The position numbers were made by a program, and so were the translations under genes. This document shows positions 55,038-63,998 of a DNA stretch of 64,000 nucleotides, piece by piece; the stretch's first letter is position 1; every line of letters starts with the position of its first letter. Below the pieces are notes generated by a model. It saw nothing but the letters and a program-made list of their open reading frames with translations, did not search any database and was not told the DNA's origin. The DNA is from CAVQND01 sp964653485 (GTDB taxonomy: Bacteria > Verrucomicrobiota > Verrucomicrobiia > Limisphaerales > UBA8199): the NCBI GenBank assembly GCA_964653485.1, contig CAZZFF010000002.1, forward strand, positions 65,782 to 129,781. Direction: 5' to 3'.

Positions 55038-55690
55038 CGCGATACCTCCGCCAGGTGAATCGCCCGGTCAAATCGGCCGAGCAGGCCCGTATCGTGCGTG
55101 ACCATCAAGAGGGTGGCTCGGGCGCGGGCGCATTGCTCGAACAGGACTTCCAGGACGCGCGTTTTGGCGGCCGGGTCCAGGTTGCCGGTCGGCTCGTCGG
55201 CCAGCAAGCACCTGGGCCGGGCCAGGAGGGCGCGGCAGAGGGCGGCGCGCTGTTTCTCGCCTTGGGAGAGGCGGCCGGGCCGATGCGTGAGCCGGTGATC
55301 GATGCCCGTTTCCCTGGCAAGCCGCAGGGCGCGCTCGCGCACATCGCCGGTAAGCCTCAATGCGGGATTGATGCGGTAGGGCAGCAGGATGTTCTCGAAT
55401 ACATCGAGGTATTCGAGGAGCTGGAAATCCTGGAAGACCAGGCCGAGGGCCGCGATGCGGAAGGCGCGCCGCCCGGCGTCGTTCAGGAGCGGTGGTTGGA
55501 TGTCGCCGACTACAATCTTCCCCTGGTCCGGCACGAGGATGCCGGCCAGGAGGTGGAGCAGGGTCGTCTTGCCCGAACCGCTGGGGCCGGCCAGGGCCAC
55601 CTTCTCGCCGTCGGCGACAGACAACTCGGGCACGCGCAGGGTGAACGTCGAGCGCGGATAATGAAAAACCAGATTCTCAACGGCGATCAT
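55034..55690 (-). CDS. ABC transporter ATP-binding protein, LolD/MacB-type
   Basis: A 218-residue ATPase. Walker A GPSGSGKTTLLH, Q-loop FQDFQLLEY, signature LSQGEKQR, Walker B CLLADEPTGNLD and H-loop MVTHD are all intact. This is the LolD/FtsE/MacB group. It forms a complex with the overlapping permease gene. ATG at 55690 (IAVENLVFHYPRST) is chosen over the start six codons upstream. Confidence 0.95.
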   Translation of the reverse strand: MIAVENLVFHYPRSTFTLRVPELSVADGEKVALAGPSGSGKTTLLHLLAGILVPDQGKIVVGDIQPPLLNDAGRRAFRIAALGLVFQDFQLLEYLDVFENILLPYRINPALRLTGDVRERALRLARETGIDHRLTHRPGRLSQGEKQRAALCRALLARPRCLLADEPTGNLDPAAKTRVLEVLFEQCARARATLLMVTHDTGLLGRFDRAIHLAEVSR

Positions 55691-55741
55691 GATCGTTCGC
55701 CGCCGCAAAGCCTATTGCTCAAGTTAGGTTGCATCGGCCCC

Positions 55742-57526
55742 TCAGAATTTCCGCACGGTCAAAAAGTAACCGATGCGCTCCTGCTTGCCCGGCTCCAGGC
55801 CGGTGATCTTCCAGGCCCCGGCGGCGCGGGTGATGCGAAGGAGGGCCTCATAAGCGTTGATGCGGGTATGGATATGCCCCCAATGCTCGACGGTGCCGGT
55901 CACGCGCCACTTGACCCGGGCGGCAAAGGCGCCGGACTGGACGTTGCTGATGCGGGTTTCGAGCGGCTCGACGCGTTGGACGCGCGCGACGGCGCCGCCT
56001 TGTTCCTGCATGAGCAAACCGGCGTGGATTTTCAGATAGGTGTCCGCCAGCAACTCACCCTGCACGCTGCGGGCCAGGGCGTCGTAGATGACCTTTTCGT
56101 CGCGGTAATCGAAGGCGCGGTAAATGTTTTTCAACAAGGTCTCGGCGATGGTGGCTCGGGTGGCATCATCCGGCTCGCGGGTCCGCACCGGGGCTATTTC
56201 CGGCAGCGGCGGGGTGCCTGGGTTGTTCCAAGTGAGCGTGGTCTGGTAGGGGGTGAAGCGGGCGCGACTGGCTTCCTGGCCGGCGACGAGCGCGGCGCGC
56301 GCGCCCAGCACCCGTTCGTTAAACAAGTCCCAGGTGATGTCCACTCTGCGGGGCAGGCCCTTGGTGCTGTAGGTGAGGATGGCGCCCACGCGGGCGGTCC
56401 AAGCACTAAGGCGGCTCGGCTCGGCGGCCAAGGCGAAGTCCTTGAAATCGACGCCGTAGAAATCGAGCCGCGGCACCAGAGGCGAGACCTCGATGCCGTC
56501 AATGACCACTTTGTTGCGGCCGCGAAAGAACTCTTTTACGGCCGGCATCGCGGCTTGCTGCTCGGCCACATCGAGGAAATTGGTGTCTTTGCGCGGCACT
56601 TGCATCCAGGTCTCCAAGGTAAGCAAGGGCAGGAGGATTTCGACGCGGACTTCGGCCTGTTCGATATAAACGAAGGCATAAACAGAGCCGTAGCTTTCGA
56701 TGCCCATGTTGCGGGGGGCCTGGGTATCGGAGGCGTTGGGCGCCGCCGGGCCTTGGGGCTGCGGCGGGGCGCCGGACCAATCGAACGCATACGTTTGGAC
56801 CTCGCCCTCGCCCGTCAGGGTCACAGGCGGCCGCGGTTCGGCGCCGGCCTGGTTGACGGTCAGTTGCAGCACGGAGGGCAGGAACGAGCCGCCTGTGCTG
56901 CCGATCCTCTGCTGGAAGGTCAAGTATTCGGGCGGTTTGGCCGCCGGATAGAGGAGGTGATAGGCCACCTTGGTCTGCATCAAGTCCTCGACCAACACAC
57001 CGCGCTCGGGCAGGACAGGGGCCTCGACGCTGGCCACCTTGCCCGGCAACAATTGCCCTTCGCGGTCGCGAATCATGAAATCGCGCAGCAATAGCTGGCC
57101 ATGCTTGCTCATGCCTTCCCGCAGGTTGGCCCGTGAAATGAAATTGTCCCGGTCGGGCGTGTAGCCGTAAAGCATCACGAAATCCTCGCACATGACCTCG
57201 ACGCGGGCGGAGACGGCGTTGCTGCTCACCTGGACGGTCGCGCTGATGAGAGAAATCGGGTGAGACCATGTGGGACCCGCCCCGAGGAGGAACAAACACA
57301 GAAACCAGAGGCGGGCGGGGCGGGAAATCCGAAACCCGAGAGGTGGTTGCGGAATCGACCGCGGAGAACGCAAAGAACGCAAAGACCTGAAAAAACCAAG
57401 GCACTTCTTTGCGATCTCTGCGCTCTTTGCGGTTAATCCGTAAGTCTGCAACTGGCTCCTGAAATCCGAAATCCGAAACCGGAGGTCCGGAACCAACCTA
57501 AGAATGCTCGGAAGCTCGAGGCTCAT
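55742..57526 (-). CDS. Exported protein of unknown function with repeat-derived N-terminus
   Basis: A 594-residue frame. From about residue 72 it looks normal: signal-like RLWFLCLFLLGAGPTWS, then SHPISLISATVQVSSNAVSA, and an extracytoplasmic beta-rich protein with two similar parts, ending FLTVRKF. The first ~70 residues (FRISDFRSQ, AKSAEIAKKCLGFFRSLRSL, LGFRISRP) are translated DNA repeats. The ATG overlaps the upstream Fe-S gene stop as ATGA, so coupled initiation at 57526 is likely even though the repeats lie in frame before the signal. The mature protein is not recognised; the SHPI start recalls HupE/UreJ- or DUF1007-like metal-related exported proteins, but only faintly. Confidence 0.75.
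   Translation of the reverse strand: MSLELPSILRLVPDLRFRISDFRSQLQTYGLTAKSAEIAKKCLGFFRSLRSLRSPRSIPQPPLGFRISRPARLWFLCLFLLGAGPTWSHPISLISATVQVSSNAVSARVEVMCEDFVMLYGYTPDRDNFISRANLREGMSKHGQLLLRDFMIRDREGQLLPGKVASVEAPVLPERGVLVEDLMQTKVAYHLLYPAAKPPEYLTFQQRIGSTGGSFLPSVLQLTVNQAGAEPRPPVTLTGEGEVQTYAFDWSGAPPQPQGPAAPNASDTQAPRNMGIESYGSVYAFVYIEQAEVRVEILLPLLTLETWMQVPRKDTNFLDVAEQQAAMPAVKEFFRGRNKVVIDGIEVSPLVPRLDFYGVDFKDFALAAEPSRLSAWTARVGAILTYSTKGLPRRVDITWDLFNERVLGARAALVAGQEASRARFTPYQTTLTWNNPGTPPLPEIAPVRTREPDDATRATIAETLLKNIYRAFDYRDEKVIYDALARSVQGELLADTYLKIHAGLLMQEQGGAVARVQRVEPLETRISNVQSGAFAARVKWRVTGTVEHWGHIHTRINAYEALLRITRAAGAWKITGLEPGKQERIGYFLTVRKF
57323..57480. repeat. Composite repeat: GAAATCC units and CGCAAAGA inverted units
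   Basis: GAAATCC units occur at 57323-57331 and 57461-57475. Between them, AACGCAAAGAACGCAAAG (about 57369-57386) and its imperfect inverted copy (about 57408-57433) can form a hairpin. Everything stays in frame within the N-terminal part of the exported protein. Confidence 0.7.
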
Positions 57527-58254
57527 TCGTTCTTCGCCCTTAGGTTCCGGCCCCGTCTTCTTCCGAAGGGACACACGCTGACGCAGACCCCGCACACTCG
57601 CGCGGCGAGGTCGAGCCGGGTCTCGAACTCTGAGGCCGTTTCCACGCATCGGCTGACGCGCAGCACGTCTTCGCGGCGCTCGTACTGTTGTTCTGTCGGG
57701 GCGGCGCTGTTGATCGCGGCGGCGGGACAAGCCCGAACGCACTTGACGCACCTGCCGCACCTGTTCCTGAGAGGGATGTCCGGGACCAACGGCATGTCGG
57801 TCAGGACGGTTGCGAACCGGACGCGCGGACCGTGCTGTGGAGTGACGATCAGCAGGCTTTTGCCCTGCCAGCCCAGCCCCGCCATGCGGGCCACGGCCTT
57901 ATGGGAGAGGCTGCCTAGAAAGTTCTGTTCATCCACAATTTCCGAGGCAGGAATGGCCCGGGCCGCAAACCGGCGCGCACACAGCCAGTTCACCAACTCG
58001 GCTGTGAGACGGTCCAGGGCGGCGTTCACAGCGCGGTAATGGCGCGCGTATTCAGGGGTGGGGCCGGTTTGGACGCCGTCAATGATGGTGTCCTCCAGGC
58101 GCAGAGCCACTGCCACCGCCCAGGTGTACGGCTCCAACAGAGCCGGCGGCAGGGCAGCCTGCGCCCGCTTGAAAGGCGCCAAGTCCGCCACGCCGACAAG
58201 ATCGGCGCCCGCGGCTCGCGCGGCTGCCTTGAGTTCCTCGGCAGGCGTGATCAT
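57523..58254 (-). CDS. Double-[4Fe-4S] QueG-like iron-sulfur protein
   Basis: A 243-residue protein related to the epoxyqueuosine reductase/reductive dehalogenase group. The N-terminal part (GADLVGVADLAPFKRAQAAL; GLGWQGKSLLIVTPQHGPRV) resembles the cobalamin-binding half; the C-terminal half has CGRCVKCVRACP and, further on, CVE...CGVCVSVCPFG for two clusters. True QueG is about 350-380 residues with a C-terminal HEAT-like domain, which is absent here, so a queuosine role is not certain. Its stop overlaps the next ORF (ATGA), placing it first in a four-gene unit with the ABC genes. Confidence 0.8.
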   Translation of the reverse strand: MITPAEELKAAARAAGADLVGVADLAPFKRAQAALPPALLEPYTWAVAVALRLEDTIIDGVQTGPTPEYARHYRAVNAALDRLTAELVNWLCARRFAARAIPASEIVDEQNFLGSLSHKAVARMAGLGWQGKSLLIVTPQHGPRVRFATVLTDMPLVPDIPLRNRCGRCVKCVRACPAAAINSAAPTEQQYERREDVLRVSRCVETASEFETRLDLAARVCGVCVSVCPFGRRRGRNLRAKNE

Positions 58255-58337
58255 GGCACTGGAGTTCTTGTCAGATAAGCCAGTCGTTCACCCGCTGGAT
58301 GCCTTACGAGCGGTCGGGCGGTTGTCCGCCGGTTGCG

Positions 58338-61300
58338 TCACGGCAGCTCGGCACGCAGGGTCACCAGGCTCCAAGCCGGCACGGGGATGCGCTCCGGGGC
58401 GCGTTGCCCCGGCAACTCAACCACGTCGCTATAGCTTACCGACACCGGCTTGTTCCAAACGAGCCTGGCGATTTGGTCCTGGCCGGAGGCGCCGTAGAGG
58501 CGGAGAATCCAGGCCTTGCCGTCTTCGCTGGGCTTGAACGCGGTGAGGATAACTCCGTTGGGTTCGACGCGCAGGGGCGGGAGCGGCGCGGCGGCGCCCG
58601 AGGCGGGCGCGGCAATCAGCGGTTCAGTCGCCTCGACGCCGAAGTGCGCGGCGGCGATGGGGTCGTAGCCGTGGTGGGGCCGGATGGCGTAGCGGAACGT
58701 GGTTTTGCCTTCCTGGTCGGCCCGGTAGTTGGTGTGCCAGTGGTTGTTCATCACCCAGGAGTAGAGCTTGGAGGAGGGCTTGATGGTTTTCATGTATGCG
58801 GCAGGGTTGGGCTGCGAGAGCACGAGGTTGGCGGTCAGGCCGCCCATCTCGACCATCGGGGCGTCCACCGTCGCCCAGGTCACGCCGTATTGTGCGTTGG
58901 CCACGTCCACCCAGCGTTCGATGGAAAACCAGTTCTTGCAGGCGCCGGGGAGTTGGTCTTTCTCCGGCTCGACCACCGCCAGGGGGCTGTTCATCCGCAC
59001 GACGGCGCCGGGCACGTTGAACTCGAAGCCGAAGTGCAGACCCTCGGGCTTGCGCAAGGGCAACTTGTCCACCTCGTCAATAAGCTCGACGCGGTCCAGG
59101 CCCTCCACCACGCGCACCTCCCGGAGCAATTGGCGGCAGGACGGGGCCTCCGACTCGACGAGCAACGAGGCCACCAGAGGGCCGGTTTCCTTCACGGTGA
59201 TTTTGCCGGGGCCGCACGGTTTCACGTCTTTGGCATCGGAGCCGGGCAGGTAGAGGTACTCGTTGAGCTTGCCGTCCACCAGTTCCGCATCCAAGCCCTG
59301 CTGGCGCAAGCTGACGATGTCACCCGTGGCTTCATCCAATTTCACCGTGAACCGCTCCGTGGTGAGCGTCGTACCCTGCGCGCGGGCGCCGCCGGCAGAC
59401 GTAGCGGTCCCAGTCTGAACCTGGTAGCGTTTCGCGCCCAGGGGCGGCACGTCCCGGGCCAGGAAGACCAGCTCGCCGCTGGACAGCCGTTGCGAGGGAA
59501 CCGTCTGGCCGCCCGCGTCCTTCACCACGTCGCCCTGGGTTTCTTTTGGAAGCGTCACCAGGTCGGTGCGCGGCCAGGAGGCTGTGTTGAAGACGTCATA
59601 TTCGAGGGTGGTGGCGCCCGCCGGGCTTGCGGAAGCGCCTTGGGCGGCGCCGGTCCCGGTGATTTTGTCCAAGAGCGAGCGGGACAGGGCATCGGCGCCG
59701 AGGGCGTAGGCCTGTTTGAATTTCCACTGGGTCTTGACGAAATCGAGGTCGGGCTGGCTGACGCTGTTGTAAGCGCCCCAGGTGTGTTCGCTGTACAGGG
59801 CCGCGTCTTTCCATGCCTCGGCGAATTCGGCGGCGGGGAAGCCGGCGGGGTTCAGCAAGGCCCAGAGGGTCTCGGCTTGCGAGAGGCGGTCGGCGGAGTG
59901 GCGGTTCAAGGAAGTTTCCCGGGCGGAGGTGGGGGCGCCGTCCTCCCAGTAGGGCGTGAAATCGCCGCGGAAGGATGGAATCTTGTCCGCATAGCGTTGC
60001 TCGAAGTCATGGAACATGCGGCTGGTGGTGGCGATGATGAGTTTGGGTGAGGCGTATTTGGCGTTCCAGTCGCGCACTTGCTGCATGACGCGCTCATCGG
60101 CGCTGCCGTTATCGCCCTTGGACCAGCGAATCTGGACGAGGTCGTAGGGATAGCCCTTTTCCTCGAGTTGCTGCAGGTCGCGTTGGACGGCGTCGGTCAA
60201 TTTATCCACGGTGTGGCCGAAGGCGTAGCCGAAATAGGGCGCCCAGTAGAGGACCTTGTCCTTGCCGTTGGGCGCTATCCAGTAAAAGGGCTTGTCTTCC
60301 CAGGTAACCCGCGTCCAGCCGATGCGGTCGGTGAAGTTGGGTCCGTCTGAGATGTATTTCACGCCGGCCTGGGTCAAGGCTGGGATGAGGCCCCAGGTCA
60401 GGCCGGGCACGTCGCTGATCATCATCGAGTCGACGTTGACCCCGCACCGCGCGCCCAGTTCTTTGGCGAAGGCGAGTTGATGGACCAACTCTTCGCCCCG
60501 GGAAATGCCGGTCAACAGGTTGCCGTACATGGCGTCCAGGCCGATGTAGCCGTCGCGGACGGCTTGCTGGAAGGCTTGCTTCTGCTCCGGGGTGGCGTTG
60601 GTCCAAAACTGCTCGTAGGTCCAATGGACTTCGAGGTTCCACCGGAACCGGGCGTCGTCCGGATAATCCTTGGTCTTGGGAATGAGTTCAAGGGCGCGGG
60701 TGACGTTGTGGGCTTGCTTGGCGGCGATGTGCGGCTGGATGTCGGTATAGCCGATATCCACGTGGGAATGCATGAGAATATAGACGGCCCACTGGCGGAC
60801 GGGTTCGAGTTCGACGTCCTTTTGGGCCACGACCTGGCCGCCGACAGCCAGGGTCACAGGCACCGTTTCCGCCGTGGCCGCCGGCGGGGAGAATGCCTCG
60901 ACGGTTTGGGTGCCGGGCCGGAGCATGACTTTGAGCGGGGGTTGCGCGCCCACGCGCACGGTGGCCTCCACGGGCTCGCCGACGCGCCGCACATTGAGCG
61001 TCACCAGATGAGCCGGCTTGCCATCCTGCCACACCAGGCAGGTGCGGCTGGCGGCGATGCCGGTCACCAAGGTCCGGTCCTTGAGCGTGGAGAGTTTCAC
61101 GCCCGCGGGCGCCTCGAACTGGACGGCGTCCCACAACACCCATGAGCCGGTGAGCGTCGTGATGGCGACCCGGTTTTCGCCGGCCTTGAGCGTGGCCGCC
61201 GGCACGTCCAGGCTGATGACATAGGGGCGGCCCTTGGCCGGCTCCCCGAACACCGAGGCGTCGCCGGCCCCGGCGGGGGTTTGGAATTCGCGCGCCAGGT

Positions 61301-61679
61301 CGTTGACCTCGACGCGCAGCTTGGGCGGGTTGCTGGAGTGGGTGTCGGCAAAGTCAAGCTCCAGCCGGCACGGTTCGGCGGGGGCGCTCTCGAGGGCGAA
61401 GAAAATCTCGAACGTCTGCGGCGTGCCCGGTCCCCAACCGTCGGCAACGCCCGGCTGCACATAGGGCCAGTCCTTCCTGGGGTCCGACTCTCCGACGATG
61501 AACACCCCCGGCTGGCGATAGGCCTGGTAATCCTTGGGGCCGAGGGCGAACTCCGCCGTGTTGGTGTCTTTGGCGCCGATGGACCACAGGGTGGCCGCGC
61601 CCGAGGATGCGGTGGCGGCCGCTACGGCCAGGAGGAGTCCAACGAGGGTCCGGTGAGTGGCGCTTGAGAGTCTTTTCAT
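58338..61679 (-). CDS. Exported alpha-mannosidase-like GH38 enzyme
   Basis: A 1113-residue protein with signal TLVGLLLAVAAATASSGAAT. Residues ~30-190 form a lyase-type beta-sandwich domain (AEFALGPKDYQAYRQPGVF start), residues 190-295 a linker beta domain. The GH38 catalytic part begins near 298: HSHVDIGYTD (304-308, zinc ligands His and Asp), MISDVPGLTWG with the likely nucleophile Asp, and a later LNRHSADRLSQAE. The C-terminal half is the large beta domain of GH38. It likely cleaves alpha-mannose or related sugars from glycans outside the cytoplasm. Confidence 0.85.
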   Translation of the reverse strand: MKRLSSATHRTLVGLLLAVAAATASSGAATLWSIGAKDTNTAEFALGPKDYQAYRQPGVFIVGESDPRKDWPYVQPGVADGWGPGTPQTFEIFFALESAPAEPCRLELDFADTHSSNPPKLRVEVNDLAREFQTPAGAGDASVFGEPAKGRPYVISLDVPAATLKAGENRVAITTLTGSWVLWDAVQFEAPAGVKLSTLKDRTLVTGIAASRTCLVWQDGKPAHLVTLNVRRVGEPVEATVRVGAQPPLKVMLRPGTQTVEAFSPPAATAETVPVTLAVGGQVVAQKDVELEPVRQWAVYILMHSHVDIGYTDIQPHIAAKQAHNVTRALELIPKTKDYPDDARFRWNLEVHWTYEQFWTNATPEQKQAFQQAVRDGYIGLDAMYGNLLTGISRGEELVHQLAFAKELGARCGVNVDSMMISDVPGLTWGLIPALTQAGVKYISDGPNFTDRIGWTRVTWEDKPFYWIAPNGKDKVLYWAPYFGYAFGHTVDKLTDAVQRDLQQLEEKGYPYDLVQIRWSKGDNGSADERVMQQVRDWNAKYASPKLIIATTSRMFHDFEQRYADKIPSFRGDFTPYWEDGAPTSARETSLNRHSADRLSQAETLWALLNPAGFPAAEFAEAWKDAALYSEHTWGAYNSVSQPDLDFVKTQWKFKQAYALGADALSRSLLDKITGTGAAQGASASPAGATTLEYDVFNTASWPRTDLVTLPKETQGDVVKDAGGQTVPSQRLSSGELVFLARDVPPLGAKRYQVQTGTATSAGGARAQGTTLTTERFTVKLDEATGDIVSLRQQGLDAELVDGKLNEYLYLPGSDAKDVKPCGPGKITVKETGPLVASLLVESEAPSCRQLLREVRVVEGLDRVELIDEVDKLPLRKPEGLHFGFEFNVPGAVVRMNSPLAVVEPEKDQLPGACKNWFSIERWVDVANAQYGVTWATVDAPMVEMGGLTANLVLSQPNPAAYMKTIKPSSKLYSWVMNNHWHTNYRADQEGKTTFRYAIRPHHGYDPIAAAHFGVEATEPLIAAPASGAAAPLPPLRVEPNGVILTAFKPSEDGKAWILRLYGASGQDQIARLVWNKPVSVSYSDVVELPGQRAPERIPVPAWSLVTLRAELP

Positions 61680-61823
61680 AATCTAGCCAGTGAGGTTCCA
61701 ACGTTTTTCAGTTCCAAGGGCGCAATGGTAAGGATCGCGTGGAAAAAGCCAACACCTAACAGGGGTGTTTCTTCGTCCGTCTTGACAAACCATCTGTCCG
61801 AGCCAACCATACCGCTAAACCTC

Positions 61824-63458
61824 ATGGCACCGATTCGGGAACTAAATCATGGCAAACCGTGGACAGGCCCGCTCATGGTGGCGGCGCTGTGCTGGCTGGG
61901 GCTCAATTCGTCGCTTGGCGCGGACTGGTATGTGCGCGCGGATGGGGATGATTCCGCGCGCGGCACGAACAGGGCCTCCGCGTGGCGCACGATAGAGCGA
62001 GTCAACCGCGCCCGGCTCGAGCCTGGGGACCGCGTGCTTTTCCAGGCGGGGCAAACGTTCACGGGGAACCTGCGCCTGACGGCGAAGGATGCGGGCACGG
62101 CGGAACTGCCGGTGGTCATCGGCTCGTTCGGGCAAGGGCGGGCAACAATCCTGGCGGGGGCCGGGACGGGGGTGAGCGTCGAGAACGCCGGGGGCATCGC
62201 CATCGAGAACCTCTTGGTCGTGGGAGCGGGTATCACGAACAACGGCGGATACGGCGTTCTGTGCGACAACACCCTCACGAACGCCACCATGCTCGACCAC
62301 CTGAGCATCGACCATGTCGAGGTCAGCGGCTTCGGCAAGCATGGCATCCTGGTCAGCGGCGCTCCGGCGGGGTTCCGGCACGTTCGGGTTTCGCACTGTG
62401 TCATGCGCGGCAATTTGCTCGGCGGCATGGAGATCGCGGGCCGTTTGCCCTGGAATGCCTCCACTTACGCCCATGCCGACGTGCAAGTGACGCAGTGCCA
62501 CGCCTTCGACAACACGGGCGACCCGAACTACCACAAGAACCACTCCGGCAGCGGCATCGTTCTCTACGAGGTCGATGGCGGCGCCATCGACCGGTGTGTG
62601 GCGTGGAACAACGGGGCTTTGAACGGTTCAGGCGGGGGGGGGCCGGTCGGGCTATGGACGTGCGCCTCGCGAGCCGTGGTCATCGAACACTGCGAGAGTT
62701 ACGGCAACAAGACCAAAGGCGCGGACGGCGGGGGCTTCGACATCGACGGGGGCAGCGAGGATTGCGTGCTTCAATACAATTACAGCCACGACAACGACGG
62801 TCCGGGCTTATTGGTCTATACGTATCCCTACGCCTCCCACACCGACCGAGGCAACGTAGTGCGCTTCAACATCAGCGAGAACGACTCGCGCAAGAGCCGC
62901 ACCTACGCCGGGCTGTGGGTCCGCAACGACGGGAACGGGATGACGGGAGTGGAGGTCTATAACAACACCGTGCTGGTGGGGCCGTGGACCGGCCAGGCGG
63001 CGGCCATCCATGGGGAGGGCGTGGAAGCCCGCTTCCGCAACAACATTTTCCTTTCGGCAGGCGGCGCGGTCCCTCTGCGGGTCGAAAAGCCGCACGGCAA
63101 ACTGCGGTTCGAGAACAACCTTTATTGGCGCGAAGGTTCCCCGGTCCAGGTCGAGTGGGACCGGAAGGTTTACACCAGCTTGGAGGAGTGGCGCAAAGAG
63201 ACGGGCCAGGAGATAGTGGACGGGCATCCGTCGGGCCTGTTCGAGGACCCGAAGGTGAGCGTCCACGCGGCAGGAGTGCGCGCGGGCCAATTCGTCGGCG
63301 CCGCGGACCTTCAAGCGTTTCGGCCGTTGCCAGGTTCGCCGGCAAAGGAACGCGGGCTGAACCTGCGGGGCAGCGGCCGGGATATTGTCAGCGAGGATTT
63401 CGGCGGCGGGCGGCTGCCTGCGAGCGGTTCGTGGCCGCTGGGCGCTTTTGCAAGGTAG
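61824..63458 (+). CDS. Secreted right-handed parallel beta-helix protein
   Basis: A 544-residue protein with hydrophobic signal PLMVAALCWLGLNSSLGA. ADWYVRADGDDSARGTN... followed by AWRTIERVNRARLEPGDRVL is the usual start of DUF1565/NosD-like beta-helix proteins. Many ~22-residue turns with V-x-N/G-C patterns follow (HVEVSGFGKHGILVSG; HCESYGNKTKGADGGGFDID). Such proteins are polysaccharide lyases, epimerases or adhesins; no catalytic set is visible. An ATG at 61725 is an alternative start. It is divergent from the mannosidase gene, with ~140 bp between them. Confidence 0.82.
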   Translation: MAPIRELNHGKPWTGPLMVAALCWLGLNSSLGADWYVRADGDDSARGTNRASAWRTIERVNRARLEPGDRVLFQAGQTFTGNLRLTAKDAGTAELPVVIGSFGQGRATILAGAGTGVSVENAGGIAIENLLVVGAGITNNGGYGVLCDNTLTNATMLDHLSIDHVEVSGFGKHGILVSGAPAGFRHVRVSHCVMRGNLLGGMEIAGRLPWNASTYAHADVQVTQCHAFDNTGDPNYHKNHSGSGIVLYEVDGGAIDRCVAWNNGALNGSGGGGPVGLWTCASRAVVIEHCESYGNKTKGADGGGFDIDGGSEDCVLQYNYSHDNDGPGLLVYTYPYASHTDRGNVVRFNISENDSRKSRTYAGLWVRNDGNGMTGVEVYNNTVLVGPWTGQAAAIHGEGVEARFRNNIFLSAGGAVPLRVEKPHGKLRFENNLYWREGSPVQVEWDRKVYTSLEEWRKETGQEIVDGHPSGLFEDPKVSVHAAGVRAGQFVGAADLQAFRPLPGSPAKERGLNLRGSGRDIVSEDFGGGRLPASGSWPLGAFAR

Positions 63459-63470
63459 GACACCCTCGCA

Positions 63471-63580
63471 TGGAGTGCGGTGGCAAGCGACGCGCGACAC
63501 CGCTTTGCCTCAGACAGCCTCTGGCGTGTCGGCTGTCCCACGCGGCCCATAGCGCCGTCGCCGTTTTGCTCTGCCCTTCT
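63471..63580 (+). mobile_element. MITE-like element, copy lacking one end
   Basis: Begins TGGAGTGCGGTGGCAAGCG and aligns with the complement of the 44331-44452 copy through GCGACACCGCTTTG, GTGTCGG-TGTCCC-CGCGGCC, and GCTCTGCC, but lacks the distal inverted end. It starts 12 bp after the beta-helix gene stop. Confidence 0.6.
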
Positions 63581-63791
63581 CTTTACACGGATTATTCGCT
63601 ACGCCTGAGATCCCGCACCGGTCTTGTCCTCAACACCCGCGATAGGCCCGGCGTCGAGCCGTGTCCCGAGGGGCATCCCGAGAATAGTCCGGCCCTTCAG
63701 AGCCGGGTCTGGTGCCCCCGGGACTTTCCGTCCCCAAGGGACGGCCTGGAGTTTGGACATTTTGCACGCCAACGGCGTGCGGGCATACCTG

Positions 63792-63822
63792 CCCAGGGCA
63801 AGCGGAGCGCCGCCCTGGGAAA
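63792..63822. repeat. Inverted repeat, left arm (31 bp)
   Basis: Exact reverse complement of 63968-63998. Each arm is itself an imperfect palindrome running from CCCAGGGC to GCCCTGGG. The arms flank ~145 bp that hold further CCCGCC/GGGCGG and GCCCTTGCAGGGC hairpins. Confidence 0.9.
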
Positions 63823-63967
63823 ACCTCCCATTATTCCAACCCGCCCTGCAAGGGCGGGAGGTTTTTCCTCAGTCCCAAAGGTAACGCTCCTCAAATGCCA
63901 TCTCGTAGCGCTTTCAACAAAGGGACACCTGCGCCCTTGCAGGGCGCAACAGGAGAATAGGGCTGGC

Positions 63968-63998
63968 TTTCCCAGGGCGGCGCTCCGCTTGCCCTGGG
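63968..63998. repeat. Inverted repeat, right arm (31 bp)
   Basis: Mate of 63792-63822 on the opposite strand; the window ends two bases later, so the element may continue. Confidence 0.9.
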
